This document shows, one piece after another, positions 47,877 through 58,055 of a stretch of 64,000 nt of DNA. The DNA lies in contig NZ_VTUC01000001.1 of NCBI RefSeq assembly GCF_008364555.1, positions 186,001-250,000 on the forward strand. The letters run 5' to 3'. Below the pieces are notes generated by a model, which worked only from the letters and a program-made list of their open reading frames with translations, made no database searches and had not been told where the DNA came from. Both the position numbers and the translations under genes were made by a program. The DNA comes from Enterobacter vonholyi. GTDB taxonomy: Bacteria; Pseudomonadota; Gammaproteobacteria; Enterobacterales; Enterobacteriaceae. Position 1 is the first letter of the stretch. Each line of letters begins with the position of its first letter.

Positions 47877-48728
47877 ATGGCACATATCTTTTATGAGTTT
47901 CCTTCCCTGAAGCCTGGTGTTCCTGATGTCGAAACATTAATGGAAGTCATCAAATCGTCGGAACTCACGCGTTTTGTGATAGGTGCAGAGGTGGTCGATT
48001 TTGTTAAGAAGGCGCTCATCGTGAACACCACGATCGGCAGCTTCAAAAATTGCTATTTCGCCTTCGACAACGGGACACACTTCCTTGAATTTGACGGTAA
48101 AGGCAAATCAAAACGCTTCAATGAAGTGCCGGACTGGTTCGTCTCTCCGGCGGAATTTTCACGCACACAGTGGCTTATCAACCACGATCTTGCGGATGTG
48201 AAAGCCACCCGGTTCATTGAGGTCCTGATGTCCTACCCGCTGAAAGCGCGCCGTGCGCACTGTAATTTGTTATTCGGGCTGGAGCTGGAAAAGGTGAATG
48301 CGGTTCCGGCCGCGGCGTCAGCGGCAGGCAAAATCGGCAATAAAAACGGTAAAACGACCAAACCCCGCGTCACCGATCTGGGATCGTTCGAGCTGTTCAG
48401 CCAGTTCTTTGCGCGCATGAAAACCGCCGTGCAGGCCGATGAGTTCCCTACCCTGCAGATCCTGACGGGCATGGATAACCTGGCAAAAGCGCCGCATAAT
48501 TTAAAGCAGGGCATCAGAACCTGGTTTAAAGCCATCGCGGGCGACCTTCCACCGAATAACAAACGCGTTGAGGCGGGAAATGCCGTTCTGTTCTGCGCCC
48601 CCATTCGCGAACAGATCCAGCGCATCGAAGCGCTGGGGCTGGAGAATTACTACCAGGGATTATCCAAAGCCATTGCCGAAGCGGGTGATGGCTTCATCTC
48701 TGACTTTACCTATACTTACGAGCAATAA
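47877..48728 (+). CDS. Protein of unknown function, 283 residues
   Basis: I do not recognise this gene. The protein has no signal peptide and no membrane segment, so it is probably cytoplasmic. Residues 1-140 look like a compact alpha/beta domain ([39 protein letters not shown]). A low-complexity Ala/Lys/Gly linker follows ([18 protein letters not shown], about 145-165). The C-terminal part is helical ([40 protein letters not shown]). The ATG at 47877 follows AGGAAG. It lies between fetA and qmcA, which are neighbours in K-12, and its codon use looks ordinary for this genome. Reading-frame quality makes a real gene very likely. Confidence 0.8.
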   Translation: MAHIFYEFPSLKPGVPDVETLMEVIKSSELTRFVIGAEVVDFVKKALIVNTTIGSFKNCYFAFDNGTHFLEFDGKGKSKRFNEVPDWFVSPAEFSRTQWLINHDLADVKATRFIEVLMSYPLKARRAHCNLLFGLELEKVNAVPAAASAAGKIGNKNGKTTKPRVTDLGSFELFSQFFARMKTAVQADEFPTLQILTGMDNLAKAPHNLKQGIRTWFKAIAGDLPPNNKRVEAGNAVLFCAPIREQIQRIEALGLENYYQGLSKAIAEAGDGFISDFTYTYEQ

Positions 48729-48772
48729 ACACACACTTTCACTCATCACGGCATGCAAAACAGGAGGTTTTT

Positions 48773-49687
48773 ATGCTTATCGTTGTTCCCGTCCTTATTT
48801 TCGTTGCGCTGGTTATCGTGGGCGCTGGCGTCAAAATTGTCCCTCAGGGTTATCAGTGGACCGTCGAGCGTTTCGGCCGTTACACCAACACGCTCCAGCC
48901 CGGCTTAAGCCTGATTGTCCCGTTCATGGACAGAATCGGCCGCAAGATCAATATGATGGAACAGGTGCTGGACATTCCTTCCCAGGAAGTGATCTCAAAG
49001 GATAACGCCAACGTCACCATCGACGCCGTGTGCTTTATTCAGGTGATTGACGCGCCGAAGGCGGCCTATGAGGTCAGCAATCTGGAGCTGGCGATCGTCA
49101 ACCTGACGATGACCAACATCCGTACCGTGCTCGGCTCGATGGAGCTGGACGAGATGCTTTCCCAGCGCGACAGCATCAACACCCGCCTGCTGCACATTGT
49201 TGATGAGGCCACCAACCCGTGGGGGATCAAAGTTACCCGTATTGAGATCCGCGACGTGCGTCCGCCGGCGGAGCTGATCGCCTCCATGAACGCCCAGATG
49301 AAGGCCGAGCGAACCAAGCGCGCCTACATTCTGGAAGCCGAAGGGGTACGCCAGGCGGAGATCCTCAAAGCGGAAGGGGAAAAACAGTCACAGATCCTGA
49401 AAGCGGAAGGCGACCGTCAGTCCGCGTTTTTGCAGGCGGAAGCGCGTGAACGTTCCGCCGAAGCGGAAGCCCGCGCCACCCAGATGGTGTCCGAGGCGAT
49501 TGCCGCCGGTGATATCCAGGCCGTGAACTACTTTGTTGCGCAAAAATATACCGACGCGCTGAAAGAGATCGGCTCCGCGAACAACAGCAAAGTGGTGATG
49601 ATGCCGCTGGACGCCAGCAGCCTGATGGGCTCTATCGCGGGCATAGCCGAACTGATCAAGGACAGCGGAAACGAGCGTAAAAAATGA
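48773..49687 (+). CDS. qmcA: SPFH/stomatin-like membrane protein QmcA (YbbK)
   Basis: A 304-residue band-7 protein with one N-terminal membrane helix ([19 protein letters not shown]). The SPFH domain has [20 protein letters not shown], and [18 protein letters not shown] is a typical stomatin block. A long charged coiled coil follows ([20 protein letters not shown]). It is expected to form cage-like microdomains in the inner membrane and to influence FtsH-type quality control. It overlaps ybbJ by 4 nt, the usual SPFH-NfeD operon. Confidence 0.95.
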   Translation: MLIVVPVLIFVALVIVGAGVKIVPQGYQWTVERFGRYTNTLQPGLSLIVPFMDRIGRKINMMEQVLDIPSQEVISKDNANVTIDAVCFIQVIDAPKAAYEVSNLELAIVNLTMTNIRTVLGSMELDEMLSQRDSINTRLLHIVDEATNPWGIKVTRIEIRDVRPPAELIASMNAQMKAERTKRAYILEAEGVRQAEILKAEGEKQSQILKAEGDRQSAFLQAEARERSAEAEARATQMVSEAIAAGDIQAVNYFVAQKYTDALKEIGSANNSKVVMMPLDASSLMGSIAGIAELIKDSGNERKK

Positions 49688-50136
49688 TTGAGCTGATTGT
49701 TGCACATCCTCACGCCTTCTGGCTAAGCCTCGGCGGCTTATTGCTGGCGGCGGAGATGCTGGGCGGCAACGGCTACCTGCTCTGGAGCGGTGTTGCCGCC
49801 GTCATTACGGGTCTTCTGGTCTGGATCCTTCCCCTGGACTGGGCGTGGCAGGGCGCGCTGTTCGCCGCGCTGACGCTGGTGGCCGCCTGGCTGTGGTGGC
49901 GCTGGCTTAACCGGCGGGTCAAAGAGCAGAAACCGGTCGACGCCCACCTTAACCAGCGCGGACAGCAGATTGTCGGCAAGCGTTTTACGCTCGACACCGC
50001 GCTGGTGAACGGACGCGGACACATGCGGGTGGGCGACAGCTCGTGGCCGGTGGTGGCCGACGATGACCTCAGCGCCGGCACGCGGGTGGAGGTCATTGCC
50101 GTGGAAGGCATTACCCTGCGGGTGAAAGCCTGCTAA
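49684..50136 (+). CDS. ybbJ: NfeD-like membrane protein YbbJ
   Basis: A 150-residue partner of QmcA. Two or three hydrophobic segments fill the N-terminal 75 residues ([37 protein letters not shown]). A small OB-fold domain follows ([36 protein letters not shown]). The stop codon overlaps that of convergent cueR by 4 nt. Confidence 0.93.
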   Translation: MIELIVAHPHAFWLSLGGLLLAAEMLGGNGYLLWSGVAAVITGLLVWILPLDWAWQGALFAALTLVAAWLWWRWLNRRVKEQKPVDAHLNQRGQQIVGKRFTLDTALVNGRGHMRVGDSSWPVVADDDLSAGTRVEVIAVEGITLRVKAC

Positions 50137-50543
50137 GCGTGGGTTTTACGGTGGCAGCAGCCGGCAAGATTATCGATAATCGGGCAGTCGGCGCTGTCAT
50201 CCCCCGGACAGGAGTCCGCGAGCTGCAGCAGCTGTTCGCGCATCGCCTGCAGCTCGACGATGTGGCGTTCAATTTCGGCCACTTTTTCCAGCGTGCGTTT
50301 TTTCACGTCGGCGCTGTGACGCTTCGGATCGTTGAACAGGTTAACCAGCTCGCCGCACTCTTCCAGATTAAACCCAACCTGTCTTGCCTGGCGAAGCAGC
50401 GTCAGCTCATCCAGATGCAGCTGCGTGTAGCTGCGGTAGCCGTTTTCACTGCGCAGCGGCGGCGTGACCAGCCCCTTCTCTTCATAAAAGCGGATCGCTT
50501 TGCTGGTTAAGCCGGTTTTTTTTGCCACGTCACTGATATTCAC
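50133..50543 (-). CDS. cueR: Copper-responsive MerR-family activator CueR
   Basis: A 136-residue regulator. The N-terminal helix-turn-helix is [20 protein letters not shown], a dimerisation helix follows, and the Cu+-binding loop has the paired Cys in [12 protein letters not shown]. The tail CCHRKTHA is typical of CueR. It is divergent from copA, whose promoter carries the expected twisted operator. In E. coli glsA and ybaT lie between cueR and copA; here the genes are directly back to back. Confidence 0.95.
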   Translation of the reverse strand: MNISDVAKKTGLTSKAIRFYEEKGLVTPPLRSENGYRSYTQLHLDELTLLRQARQVGFNLEECGELVNLFNDPKRHSADVKKRTLEKVAEIERHIVELQAMREQLLQLADSCPGDDSADCPIIDNLAGCCHRKTHA

Positions 50544-50552
50544 ATTTCCCCC

Positions 50553-50583
50553 TTGACCTTCCCCTTGATGGAAGGTTTAACCT
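50553..50583 (+). promoter_or_regulatory. copA: CueR-activated copA promoter
   Basis: The -35 TTGACC (50553-50558) and -10 TAACCT (50578-50583) are separated by 19 bp, the over-long spacer that MerR-type activators correct by twisting DNA. The dyad CCTTCCCCTTGATGGAAGG (50557-50575) is almost the same as the E. coli copA CueR box. Confidence 0.93.
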
Positions 50584-50651
50584 TCATAACAGTTAGCGAA
50601 AAGCGTTACTCCGGTCAACAACTGACCAATATATTATACGGGAGTTTTGTT

Positions 50652-53150
50652 ATGTCTCACACTATCGACCTGACGCTGGACGGCCTCTCCTGCGGCCACT
50701 GCGTCAAACGCGTTAAAGAAAGCCTGGAACAGCGCCCTGATGTGGAAAGCGCTGACGTGACTATCGATCATGCGGCCGTGACCGGCAGCGCCAGCGCGGA
50801 TGCGCTGATTGATACTATCAAGCAGGCCGGTTACGGGGCGGAGTTAAGCCACCCAAAGGCTAAACCGCTGGCAGAGTCATCATCCCCGTCGGAAGCACTG
50901 ACAGCGGCCACTCCTGAGCTTCCGGCAGCGGATGATATTGATGACAGCCAACAGCTGCTGATCAACGGCATGAGCTGCGCCAGCTGCGTCTCCCGGGTAC
51001 AAAACGCCCTGCAGGCGGTACCGGGCGTCGCCCAGGCACGGGTCAATCTTGCGGAGCGTACTGCGCTGGTGATGGGCAGCGCCTCCGCCGCAGAGTTAGT
51101 GCAGGCCGTTGAGAAAGCGGGCTACGGCGCGGAGGCCATCGAAGACGATGCCGAGCGTCGCGAGCGCCAGCAGGAAACGGCTATCGCCACCATGAAGCGC
51201 TTCCGCTGGCAGGCGATTGTCGCCCTGCTGGTGGGTATTCCGGTGATGGTGTGGGGCATGATGGGTGACAATATGATGGTCACCGCTGACAACCGCACCC
51301 TGTGGCTGGCGATCGGTCTGATTACCCTGGCGGTGATGGTATTCGCAGGCGGTCATTTCTATACCAGCGCCTGGAAGAGCCTGAAAAACCGCACCGCGAC
51401 GATGGATACGCTGGTTGCGCTCGGTACCGGCGCGGCGTGGCTCTATTCGATGAGCGTGAACGTCTGGCCACAGTGGTTCCCGATGGAAGCGCGGCATCTC
51501 TATTATGAAGCGAGCGCGATGATTATCGGCCTGATCAACTTAGGCCATATGCTGGAAGCCCGCGCCCGCCAGCGCTCCTCGAAAGCGCTGGAAAGGTTGC
51601 TTGATTTAACCCCGCCGACGGCCCGCGTGGTCACGGACGAGGGAGAAAAGAGCGTTCCGCTGGCCGAGGTTCAGCCCGGCATGACGCTGCGTCTGACCAC
51701 GGGGGACCGCGTTCCCGTTGACGGTAAGATAACCCAGGGCGAAGCCTGGCTGGATGAAGCGATGCTGACCGGGGAGCCTATTCCCCAGCAGAAATCCGAT
51801 GGCGACGCCGTGCATGCCGGTACGGTCGTGCAGGACGGCAGCGTGCTGTTCACCGCCAGCGCCGTCGGCAGCCACACCACGCTGTCGCGTATTATCCGCA
51901 TGGTGCGCCAGGCGCAAAGCAGCAAGCCGGAGATTGGCCAGCTTGCTGATAAAATCTCGGCCATTTTTGTGCCGGTGGTGGTCGGTATTGCCCTGCTGAG
52001 CGCGGCGATCTGGTATGTTTTCGGCCCGGCGCCGCAGATTGTGTATACCCTGGTAATCGCCACCACGGTGCTGATCATCGCCTGTCCTTGCGCCCTGGGC
52101 CTCGCGACGCCGATGTCGATTATCTCCGGCGTAGGCCGCGCGGCCGAATTTGGCGTACTGGTGCGGGACGCGGACGCGCTGCAGCGGGCCAGCACCCTGG
52201 ACACGCTGGTGTTTGATAAAACCGGCACGCTGACCGAAGGTAAACCACAGGTGGTCGCCGTTACGACCGCTGGCATTACCGAAGAAGAGGCGCTGCGGCT
52301 TGCCGCCGCGCTGGAGCAAGGCTCAAGCCATCCGCTGGCGCGCGCCATTCTCGATAAAGCGAATGCGTCTGCCCTGCCGCAGGTGAGCAATTTCCGCACC
52401 CTGCGCGGGCTCGGCGTGAGCGGTGAAGCAGAAGGTCACGCGCTGCTGCTGGGCAATCAGGCGTTGCTCAATGAAAACGGTATTGATACCGCCGCGCTGG
52501 AAAACGAGCTGAAGGCGCAGGCGTCACAGGGCGCCACCCCGGTTCTGCTGGCGGTGGATGGCAAAGCCGCCGCGCTGCTGGCCGTGCGCGATCCGCTTCG
52601 CCAGGACAGCGTGGATGCCTTACAGCGCCTGCACCGTGCGGGCTACCGTCTGGTGATGCTGACCGGGGATAACCCGACCACTGCCAACGCCATCGCAAAA
52701 GAAGCCGGTATTGATGAGGTCATTGCAGGCGTACTGCCGGACGGCAAAGCGGACGCCATCAAGAAACTGCAACGTCAGGGCCGTGAGGTGGCGATGGTCG
52801 GCGACGGCATTAACGATGCCCCGGCGCTGGCCCAGGCGGACGTAGGGATCGCTATGGGCGGCGGGAGCGATGTCGCCATCGAAACCGCTGCCATCACGCT
52901 GATGCGCCACAGCCTGATGGGCGTTGCCGACGCGCTGGCCATTTCAAAAGCCACGCTGCGCAACATGAAGCAGAACCTGCTGGGGGCGTTTATCTATAAC
53001 TCGCTCGGCATCCCGATTGCTGCCGGCATTTTGTGGCCGCTGACCGGCACGCTGCTTAACCCGGTGGTCGCGGGTGCGGCAATGGCGCTCTCCTCCATCA
53101 CCGTGGTCAGCAACGCCAATCGGCTGTTGCGGTTTAAACCGAAGGATTGA
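50652..53150 (+). CDS. copA: Cu+-exporting P1B-type ATPase CopA
   Basis: An 832-residue inner-membrane copper pump. Two N-terminal HMA metal-binding domains carry [10 protein letters not shown] and [10 protein letters not shown]. Later motifs are the intramembrane CPC in [13 protein letters not shown], the phosphorylation site [13 protein letters not shown] and [20 protein letters not shown]. The ATG at 50652 matches E. coli CopA. The frame is open back to 50553, but that part is the CueR promoter itself. Confidence 0.97.
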   Translation: MSHTIDLTLDGLSCGHCVKRVKESLEQRPDVESADVTIDHAAVTGSASADALIDTIKQAGYGAELSHPKAKPLAESSSPSEALTAATPELPAADDIDDSQQLLINGMSCASCVSRVQNALQAVPGVAQARVNLAERTALVMGSASAAELVQAVEKAGYGAEAIEDDAERRERQQETAIATMKRFRWQAIVALLVGIPVMVWGMMGDNMMVTADNRTLWLAIGLITLAVMVFAGGHFYTSAWKSLKNRTATMDTLVALGTGAAWLYSMSVNVWPQWFPMEARHLYYEASAMIIGLINLGHMLEARARQRSSKALERLLDLTPPTARVVTDEGEKSVPLAEVQPGMTLRLTTGDRVPVDGKITQGEAWLDEAMLTGEPIPQQKSDGDAVHAGTVVQDGSVLFTASAVGSHTTLSRIIRMVRQAQSSKPEIGQLADKISAIFVPVVVGIALLSAAIWYVFGPAPQIVYTLVIATTVLIIACPCALGLATPMSIISGVGRAAEFGVLVRDADALQRASTLDTLVFDKTGTLTEGKPQVVAVTTAGITEEEALRLAAALEQGSSHPLARAILDKANASALPQVSNFRTLRGLGVSGEAEGHALLLGNQALLNENGIDTAALENELKAQASQGATPVLLAVDGKAAALLAVRDPLRQDSVDALQRLHRAGYRLVMLTGDNPTTANAIAKEAGIDEVIAGVLPDGKADAIKKLQRQGREVAMVGDGINDAPALAQADVGIAMGGGSDVAIETAAITLMRHSLMGVADALAISKATLRNMKQNLLGAFIYNSLGIPIAAGILWPLTGTLLNPVVAGAAMALSSITVVSNANRLLRFKPKD

Positions 53151-53200
53151 ACCTTGTACCCGTACGCGCTAGCATGAACCTTTCCGTTTATGGAGCGCGT

Positions 53201-53995
53201 ATGGGTCTGTTTCATCGTATAAAAACATCGTTTCGCGCCCTTTTCCCTCGCCGTTACGCCTGGCCCGGTCTGGATATTTCGCTTCCCGGCGGGCAACACC
53301 TGCACCTGGTTGGCAGCATCCATATGGGCACGCAGGATATGTCTCCCCTGCCTCCGGGCCTGATAAAACTGCTTAAACACGCCGACGCGCTGGTCGTTGA
53401 GGCGGACATTTCGGGTCAGGAGTCGCCGTTTGCCGGGCTCGAAAGCGATCTCACTCTGGCGGAACGCCTGGATGAAACCCAGCTTGCGGAACTGACGCGC
53501 GTCGCCGATGAGACGGGCGTCTCGCTCTCCATGATTGACACCCTGCCGCTGTGGCAAATCGCGATGATACTGCAGGCCACGCAGGCGCAGCGTCTGGGCC
53601 TGCGCGGTGACTACGGCATTGATTACCAGTTGCTGAACGCGGCAAGGGCGCGCCGTCTGCCCATCATCGAGCTGGAAGGGACGGACAGCCAGATTGCGCT
53701 TCTGCGGCAGCTTCCCGACGACGGCCTGATGCTGCTGGACGATACGCTGACCCACTGGCACACCAACGCGCGCCTGCTGCAAACGATGATTGGCTGGTGG
53801 CTGGATGCGCCGCCCGCGGACGGCAGGCTAGCGTTACCGTCAACGTTCAGCGAATCGCTGTATGATGTGCTGATGAATGCGCGTAACAAAGCCTGGCGAG
53901 AGACACTGCATGTTTTACCTGCAGGGCATTACGTGGTGGCGGTTGGGGCGTTACATTTGTACGGGGAAGGGAATTTACCGTCGTTGCTGAAGTAA
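53201..53995 (+). CDS. ybaP: TraB/GumN-family protein YbaP
   Basis: A 264-residue TraB/PrgY/GumN-family protein, possibly a metal-dependent protease. It shows HLVGSIHMGTQDM, a histidine motif of the family, the conserved TLPLWQIAMILQATQAQRLG and the end block HYVVAVGALHLYGEGNLP. It aligns over its length with E. coli YbaP when started at ATG 53201 behind GGAG. Its stop codon overlaps the terminator U-tract of ChiX on the other strand. Confidence 0.88.
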   Translation: MGLFHRIKTSFRALFPRRYAWPGLDISLPGGQHLHLVGSIHMGTQDMSPLPPGLIKLLKHADALVVEADISGQESPFAGLESDLTLAERLDETQLAELTRVADETGVSLSMIDTLPLWQIAMILQATQAQRLGLRGDYGIDYQLLNAARARRLPIIELEGTDSQIALLRQLPDDGLMLLDDTLTHWHTNARLLQTMIGWWLDAPPADGRLALPSTFSESLYDVLMNARNKAWRETLHVLPAGHYVVAVGALHLYGEGNLPSLLK

Positions 53996-54072
53996 AAAAA
54001 TGGCCAATATTTCTATTGGCCCGTCAAAGAGGAATTTCATCGTTTTTATTATGCCGAAGGAGACCTTCGGTT
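53994..54072 (-). ncRNA. chiX: Small regulatory RNA ChiX (MicM/SroB)
   Basis: The minus strand carries the conserved ChiX body: a 5' hairpin (CCGAAGG-tct-CCTTCGG), the unpaired GCATAATAAAAACG and the target-pairing ATGAAATTCCTCTTTGACGG. The terminator stem GGCCAATA-gaa-TATTGGCC is followed by seven T residues ending at 53994. ChiX is an Hfq-dependent RNA that represses chitoporin chiP mRNA. The position between ybaP and ybaK is the same as in E. coli. The 5' end is approximate; the first hairpin differs in sequence from E. coli but keeps pairing. Confidence 0.9.
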
Positions 54073-54095
54073 GAGCCGATTGTCGCTCAAAGTGA

Positions 54096-54674
<579 letters not shown>

Positions 54675-54679
54675 GAAAA

Positions 54680-54790
54680 TTGCCCGGTGGCGGCTACGAG
54701 GTAAAAGCAAAACGGTAACAGACGTTACCGTTTTTTGTGTTCGTGCCCTCTCCCGGTGGGAGAGGGTTGGGTGAGGGCATCAGGCCGCAC
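54680..54790. repeat. Composite terminator-palindrome repeat, copy C
   Basis: It begins with the left half of a classical REP (TGCCCGGTGGCGGCTACGAG). GTAAAAGC, the terminator AAAACGGTAAC-agac-GTTACCGTTTTTT (54709-54736), the palindrome CCCTCTCCC-ggt-GGGAGAGGG (54746-54766) and GGGTGAGGGCATCAGGCCGC follow. The terminator arms differ from copies A and B by a compensatory pair (GGTAAC/GTTACC). It lies between convergent ybaK and ushA. Confidence 0.87.
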
Positions 54791-54794
54791 AACG

Positions 54795-56447
54795 CTACTG
54801 CCAGCTCACCTCGCCTTTCGGCTCATACGCATTCACGTCAATCGGAGAATTCTGCTCGATATACTGCTTCAGCACTTCCGCATCGATAAAGCCGGTATTC
54901 ACGTATCCCGGTTTATTATCAATATGCGGATAGCCGTCGCCGCCGGTGGCGTTAAAGCTTAACGTCGCCAGACGGTACGTTTTCGCCGGGTCAACCGGTT
55001 CGCCTTTGATCTTCAGGTCGTTAAGCTTGCCGTCTTTCGCTACGAAGCTCACGTTGGCAAACTGCGGATAGGCCCCGGAATCCGGCTTCATCTGCGCCAC
55101 GGCGGTGAGGTAGTCAATGACCTCTTTTCCGCTCATGTCAGCATAAACCACCACGTTGCCGAACGGCTGCACCTTCAGAACGTCTTTATAGGTGATGTTT
55201 CCACCTTCGATGGAATCTCGAATACCGCCGCCGCTCATCACCCCAAAATCAGCCCCGGTGCGCGCCATTTGCGCCGCCAGCACCAGGTGCCCCATGTTGG
55301 TCTGCACGAAGCGAACTTTACTGCGGTCCCCCTCCAGACGCCCGTTCAGCGTGCCGATTTTCACGTCCAGCTGCGCCTTGCCTTTGTTCTGGAACGGCGT
55401 CAGCAGGGAGAGCATCTGCTGGTTTTCTGCGATTTCTGGCGTGTAAAGTACGCGCTCGCTCTTCCCGTCCGGGTAGGTCACTTTCTTCTTCAGGTTGACC
55501 GGGATAAGCTGATAATGAACCAGCTTCATCTCGCCGTTACGGAACTCAAAGTCCGCCCTGCCCACGTATTTGCCCCACTCGTGCGCCTGCACAATCCAGA
55601 TACCGTTCTGACGGTCTGGCGCACAAGGCGTGCCCGGCACGTAGTCCACCTGCTTTTTATTCTCCGACGCCATGCAAACCGGATCCTGTGAGTGACCACC
55701 CACAATCATCGCCAGCGAACCCGCCGGCAGGCTGCGCGCCATCTCCACGTCGCCCGGCGCATTGGAGCCGTGCTCACCGTTGTCGTAGTGCCCCATGTGC
55801 GTGGTGGCGATAATCACGTCCGGCTTTTCGTTTTGCTGCAGCTCCTGAATCACCAGCTTCGCTTCGTCTGCCGGTTTGCGGAATTCGATATCGGTGAAGA
55901 ACTCAGGGTTGCCAATTTTCGCCGTGTCGTCGGTGGTTAAGCCGATGACCGCGATCTTCAGATCCTGACGCTTAAACAGCGCCCACGGCTTGAACAGGCG
56001 TTCGCCGGTGCTTTTCTGGTAAATGTTGGCGGAGAGGAACGGGAATTTGGCCCACTTCTCCTGCTGACGCAGGACGCTCAGCGGATTATCAAACTCATGG
56101 TTACCGACGGCCATCGCGTCGTAGCCAATCAGGTTCATGCCGCGGAAATCGGGCTCGGCGTCCTGTAAATCGGATTCCGGCACGCCGGTATTGATATCGC
56201 CGCCTGAGAGCAACAGCACGCTGCCACCCTGGGCCGCCACTTCTTTACGTATTCCATCCACCAGCGTTTTTTGTGCCGACAGGCCATATTCGCCGTATTC
56301 ACTGCGCCAGAAATGGCCGTGGTGGTCGTTGGTATGCAGAATGGTGATTTTATAGGTTTTGTCTTTTTCATACGCCTGCGCGGGCAGGCTTACCAGACCC
56401 CACGCCGCGATGAGCGCCAGCGCGACGCCCCGCTTCATTAACTTCAT
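54795..56447 (-). CDS. ushA: Periplasmic 5'-nucleotidase/UDP-sugar hydrolase UshA
   Basis: A 550-residue periplasmic enzyme that degrades UDP-glucose and nucleotides for salvage. The signal peptide ends near LPAQA. The metallophosphoesterase domain has ITILHTNDHHGHFW, LLLSGGDINTG, YDAMAVGNHEFDNP and TTHMGHYDNGEHG. The C-terminal substrate domain (from about 365) includes VMSGGGIRDSIEGG and the substrate-stacking region TLSFNATGGDGYP. Length equals E. coli UshA. Confidence 0.97.
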   Translation of the reverse strand: MKLMKRGVALALIAAWGLVSLPAQAYEKDKTYKITILHTNDHHGHFWRSEYGEYGLSAQKTLVDGIRKEVAAQGGSVLLLSGGDINTGVPESDLQDAEPDFRGMNLIGYDAMAVGNHEFDNPLSVLRQQEKWAKFPFLSANIYQKSTGERLFKPWALFKRQDLKIAVIGLTTDDTAKIGNPEFFTDIEFRKPADEAKLVIQELQQNEKPDVIIATTHMGHYDNGEHGSNAPGDVEMARSLPAGSLAMIVGGHSQDPVCMASENKKQVDYVPGTPCAPDRQNGIWIVQAHEWGKYVGRADFEFRNGEMKLVHYQLIPVNLKKKVTYPDGKSERVLYTPEIAENQQMLSLLTPFQNKGKAQLDVKIGTLNGRLEGDRSKVRFVQTNMGHLVLAAQMARTGADFGVMSGGGIRDSIEGGNITYKDVLKVQPFGNVVVYADMSGKEVIDYLTAVAQMKPDSGAYPQFANVSFVAKDGKLNDLKIKGEPVDPAKTYRLATLSFNATGGDGYPHIDNKPGYVNTGFIDAEVLKQYIEQNSPIDVNAYEPKGEVSWQ

Positions 56448-56616
56448 CTTCTCTCTCCCTGACCAATAGACAAAGGCAGAAATTACAGTGACTAATAAGA
56501 ATAGACAAATAAGTTTTCAGAATTGCGACTTTCTTCAAATGTCCCGGGCGGGTATGTTAGTCGGATAATAATTACACCCTGCATCTCTAATAACTAAAGA
56601 CGTGGTACTTCTCTCT

Positions 56617-57825
56617 ATGGCAATCAGTGAATCAACTCAGCCCGTTCCGGGCGCGCCGGCGTCGCGCACCTCCTTTAAAGTCTTAGGCGCAATCAGTCTC
56701 TCGCACCTGCTCAACGATATGATCCAGTCGTTGATTCTGGCAATTTACCCGCTGCTGCAGTCCGAATTTTCGTTAACCTTCGTGCAGATCGGGATGATCA
56801 CCCTGACCTTCCAGCTGGCTTCCTCGCTGCTGCAGCCGGTGGTGGGCTACTGGACGGATAAATATCCTATGCCGTGGTCGCTGCCCATAGGCATGTGCTT
56901 TACCCTAAGCGGCCTGGTGCTGCTGGCCATGGCCGGGAGTTTTGAAGCCGTGCTGATTGCCGCCGCGCTGGTAGGTACAGGCTCGTCCGTGTTCCATCCG
57001 GAGTCTTCCCGCGTGGCGCGCATGGCGTCCGGTGGTCGTCATGGCCTGGCGCAGTCACTTTTCCAGGTGGGCGGTAACTTCGGTAGCTCTCTCGGCCCGC
57101 TGCTGGCCGCGGTGATTATTGCCCCGTACGGTAAAGGCAACGTGGCGTGGTTTGTGCTGGCCGCGCTGCTGGCGATTATCGTGCTGGCACAGATTAGCCG
57201 CTGGTATGCCGCTCAGCATCGCGTCAATAAAGGAAAACCTAAAGCGAAGGCTATCAATCCCCTGCCGCGCAATAAGGTTATCCTGGCGGTTTCCGTCCTT
57301 CTGGTGCTGATTTTCTCGAAATACTTCTATATGGCGAGCATCAGCAGCTATTACACCTTTTATCTGATGCAAAAATTCGGATTATCGGTACAAAACGCGC
57401 AGATCCACCTGTTTGCCTTCCTGTTCGCCGTCGCGGCCGGTACGGTCATTGGCGGGCCCGTGGGTGATAAGATCGGGCGGAAATATGTCATTTGGGGCTC
57501 TATCCTCGGCGTGGCGCCCTTTACCCTCATTTTGCCGTACGCCAGCCTTGAATGGACGGGCATTTTAACCGTGATTATTGGTTTTATCCTCGCCTCCGCG
57601 TTTTCCGCCATTCTGGTCTATGCCCAGGAGCTGCTGCCCGGACGTATCGGTATGGTTTCCGGACTGTTTTTCGGTTTCGCTTTCGGCATGGGGGGGCTTG
57701 GGGCAGCGGTTTTAGGGATGGTTGCGGATCACACCAGCATCTTCCTGGTTTATAAAATCTGCGCTTTCCTGCCACTTCTTGGGATGTTGACCATATTCCT
57801 GCCTGATAACCGCCACAAAGCGTAA
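56617..57825 (+). CDS. fsr: MFS transporter Fsr (fosmidomycin resistance family)
   Basis: A 402-residue inner-membrane exporter with 12 hydrophobic segments. It is nearly identical in pattern to E. coli Fsr: AISLSHLLNDMIQSLILAIY, TDKYPMPWSLPIGM, STVFHPE-like SSVFHPESSRVA and QSLFQVGGNFGSSLGPL. The N-terminus is four residues shorter than E. coli. ATG 56617 is preferred to GTG 56602 by similarity. It is divergent from ushA. Confidence 0.94.
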   Translation: MAISESTQPVPGAPASRTSFKVLGAISLSHLLNDMIQSLILAIYPLLQSEFSLTFVQIGMITLTFQLASSLLQPVVGYWTDKYPMPWSLPIGMCFTLSGLVLLAMAGSFEAVLIAAALVGTGSSVFHPESSRVARMASGGRHGLAQSLFQVGGNFGSSLGPLLAAVIIAPYGKGNVAWFVLAALLAIIVLAQISRWYAAQHRVNKGKPKAKAINPLPRNKVILAVSVLLVLIFSKYFYMASISSYYTFYLMQKFGLSVQNAQIHLFAFLFAVAAGTVIGGPVGDKIGRKYVIWGSILGVAPFTLILPYASLEWTGILTVIIGFILASAFSAILVYAQELLPGRIGMVSGLFFGFAFGMGGLGAAVLGMVADHTSIFLVYKICAFLPLLGMLTIFLPDNRHKA

Positions 57826-57831
57826 ATTACG

Positions 57832-57858
57832 GGCAGCCAAAGTTTGACTTTGGCTGCC
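57832..57858 (+). terminator. Terminator-like hairpin after fsr
   Basis: GGCAGCCAAAGT and ACTTTGGCTGCC form perfect 12-bp arms with a 3-nt loop, 7 nt past the fsr stop. No T-run follows. The remaining 197 bp to ybaL are AT-rich leader, with a small hairpin (TTTTTGG/CCAAAAA, around 58007-58029) just ahead of the ribosome binding site. Confidence 0.65.
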
Positions 57859-58055
57859 TGACACCCTGATGCCATAAGGGTTTCTTCTTTCTCCACTCGC
57901 TGAATTTATCAAAATGCGCTTTTTTACGTGCATATTGCTGTTTTATTCAAACTTCAACAATTATTCATAAACATAAGGGTAAAAATTGTCATAAACTATT
58001 ACTCGGTTTTTTGGTTTTTCACCAAAAAGGAACACCCACAACGAAAGGAGACGGA

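Noticed and set aside
50553-50651. N-terminal extension of CopA
   Set aside because: The frame is open, but it consists of the CueR promoter elements; the ATG at 50652 starts the first HMA domain as in E. coli.
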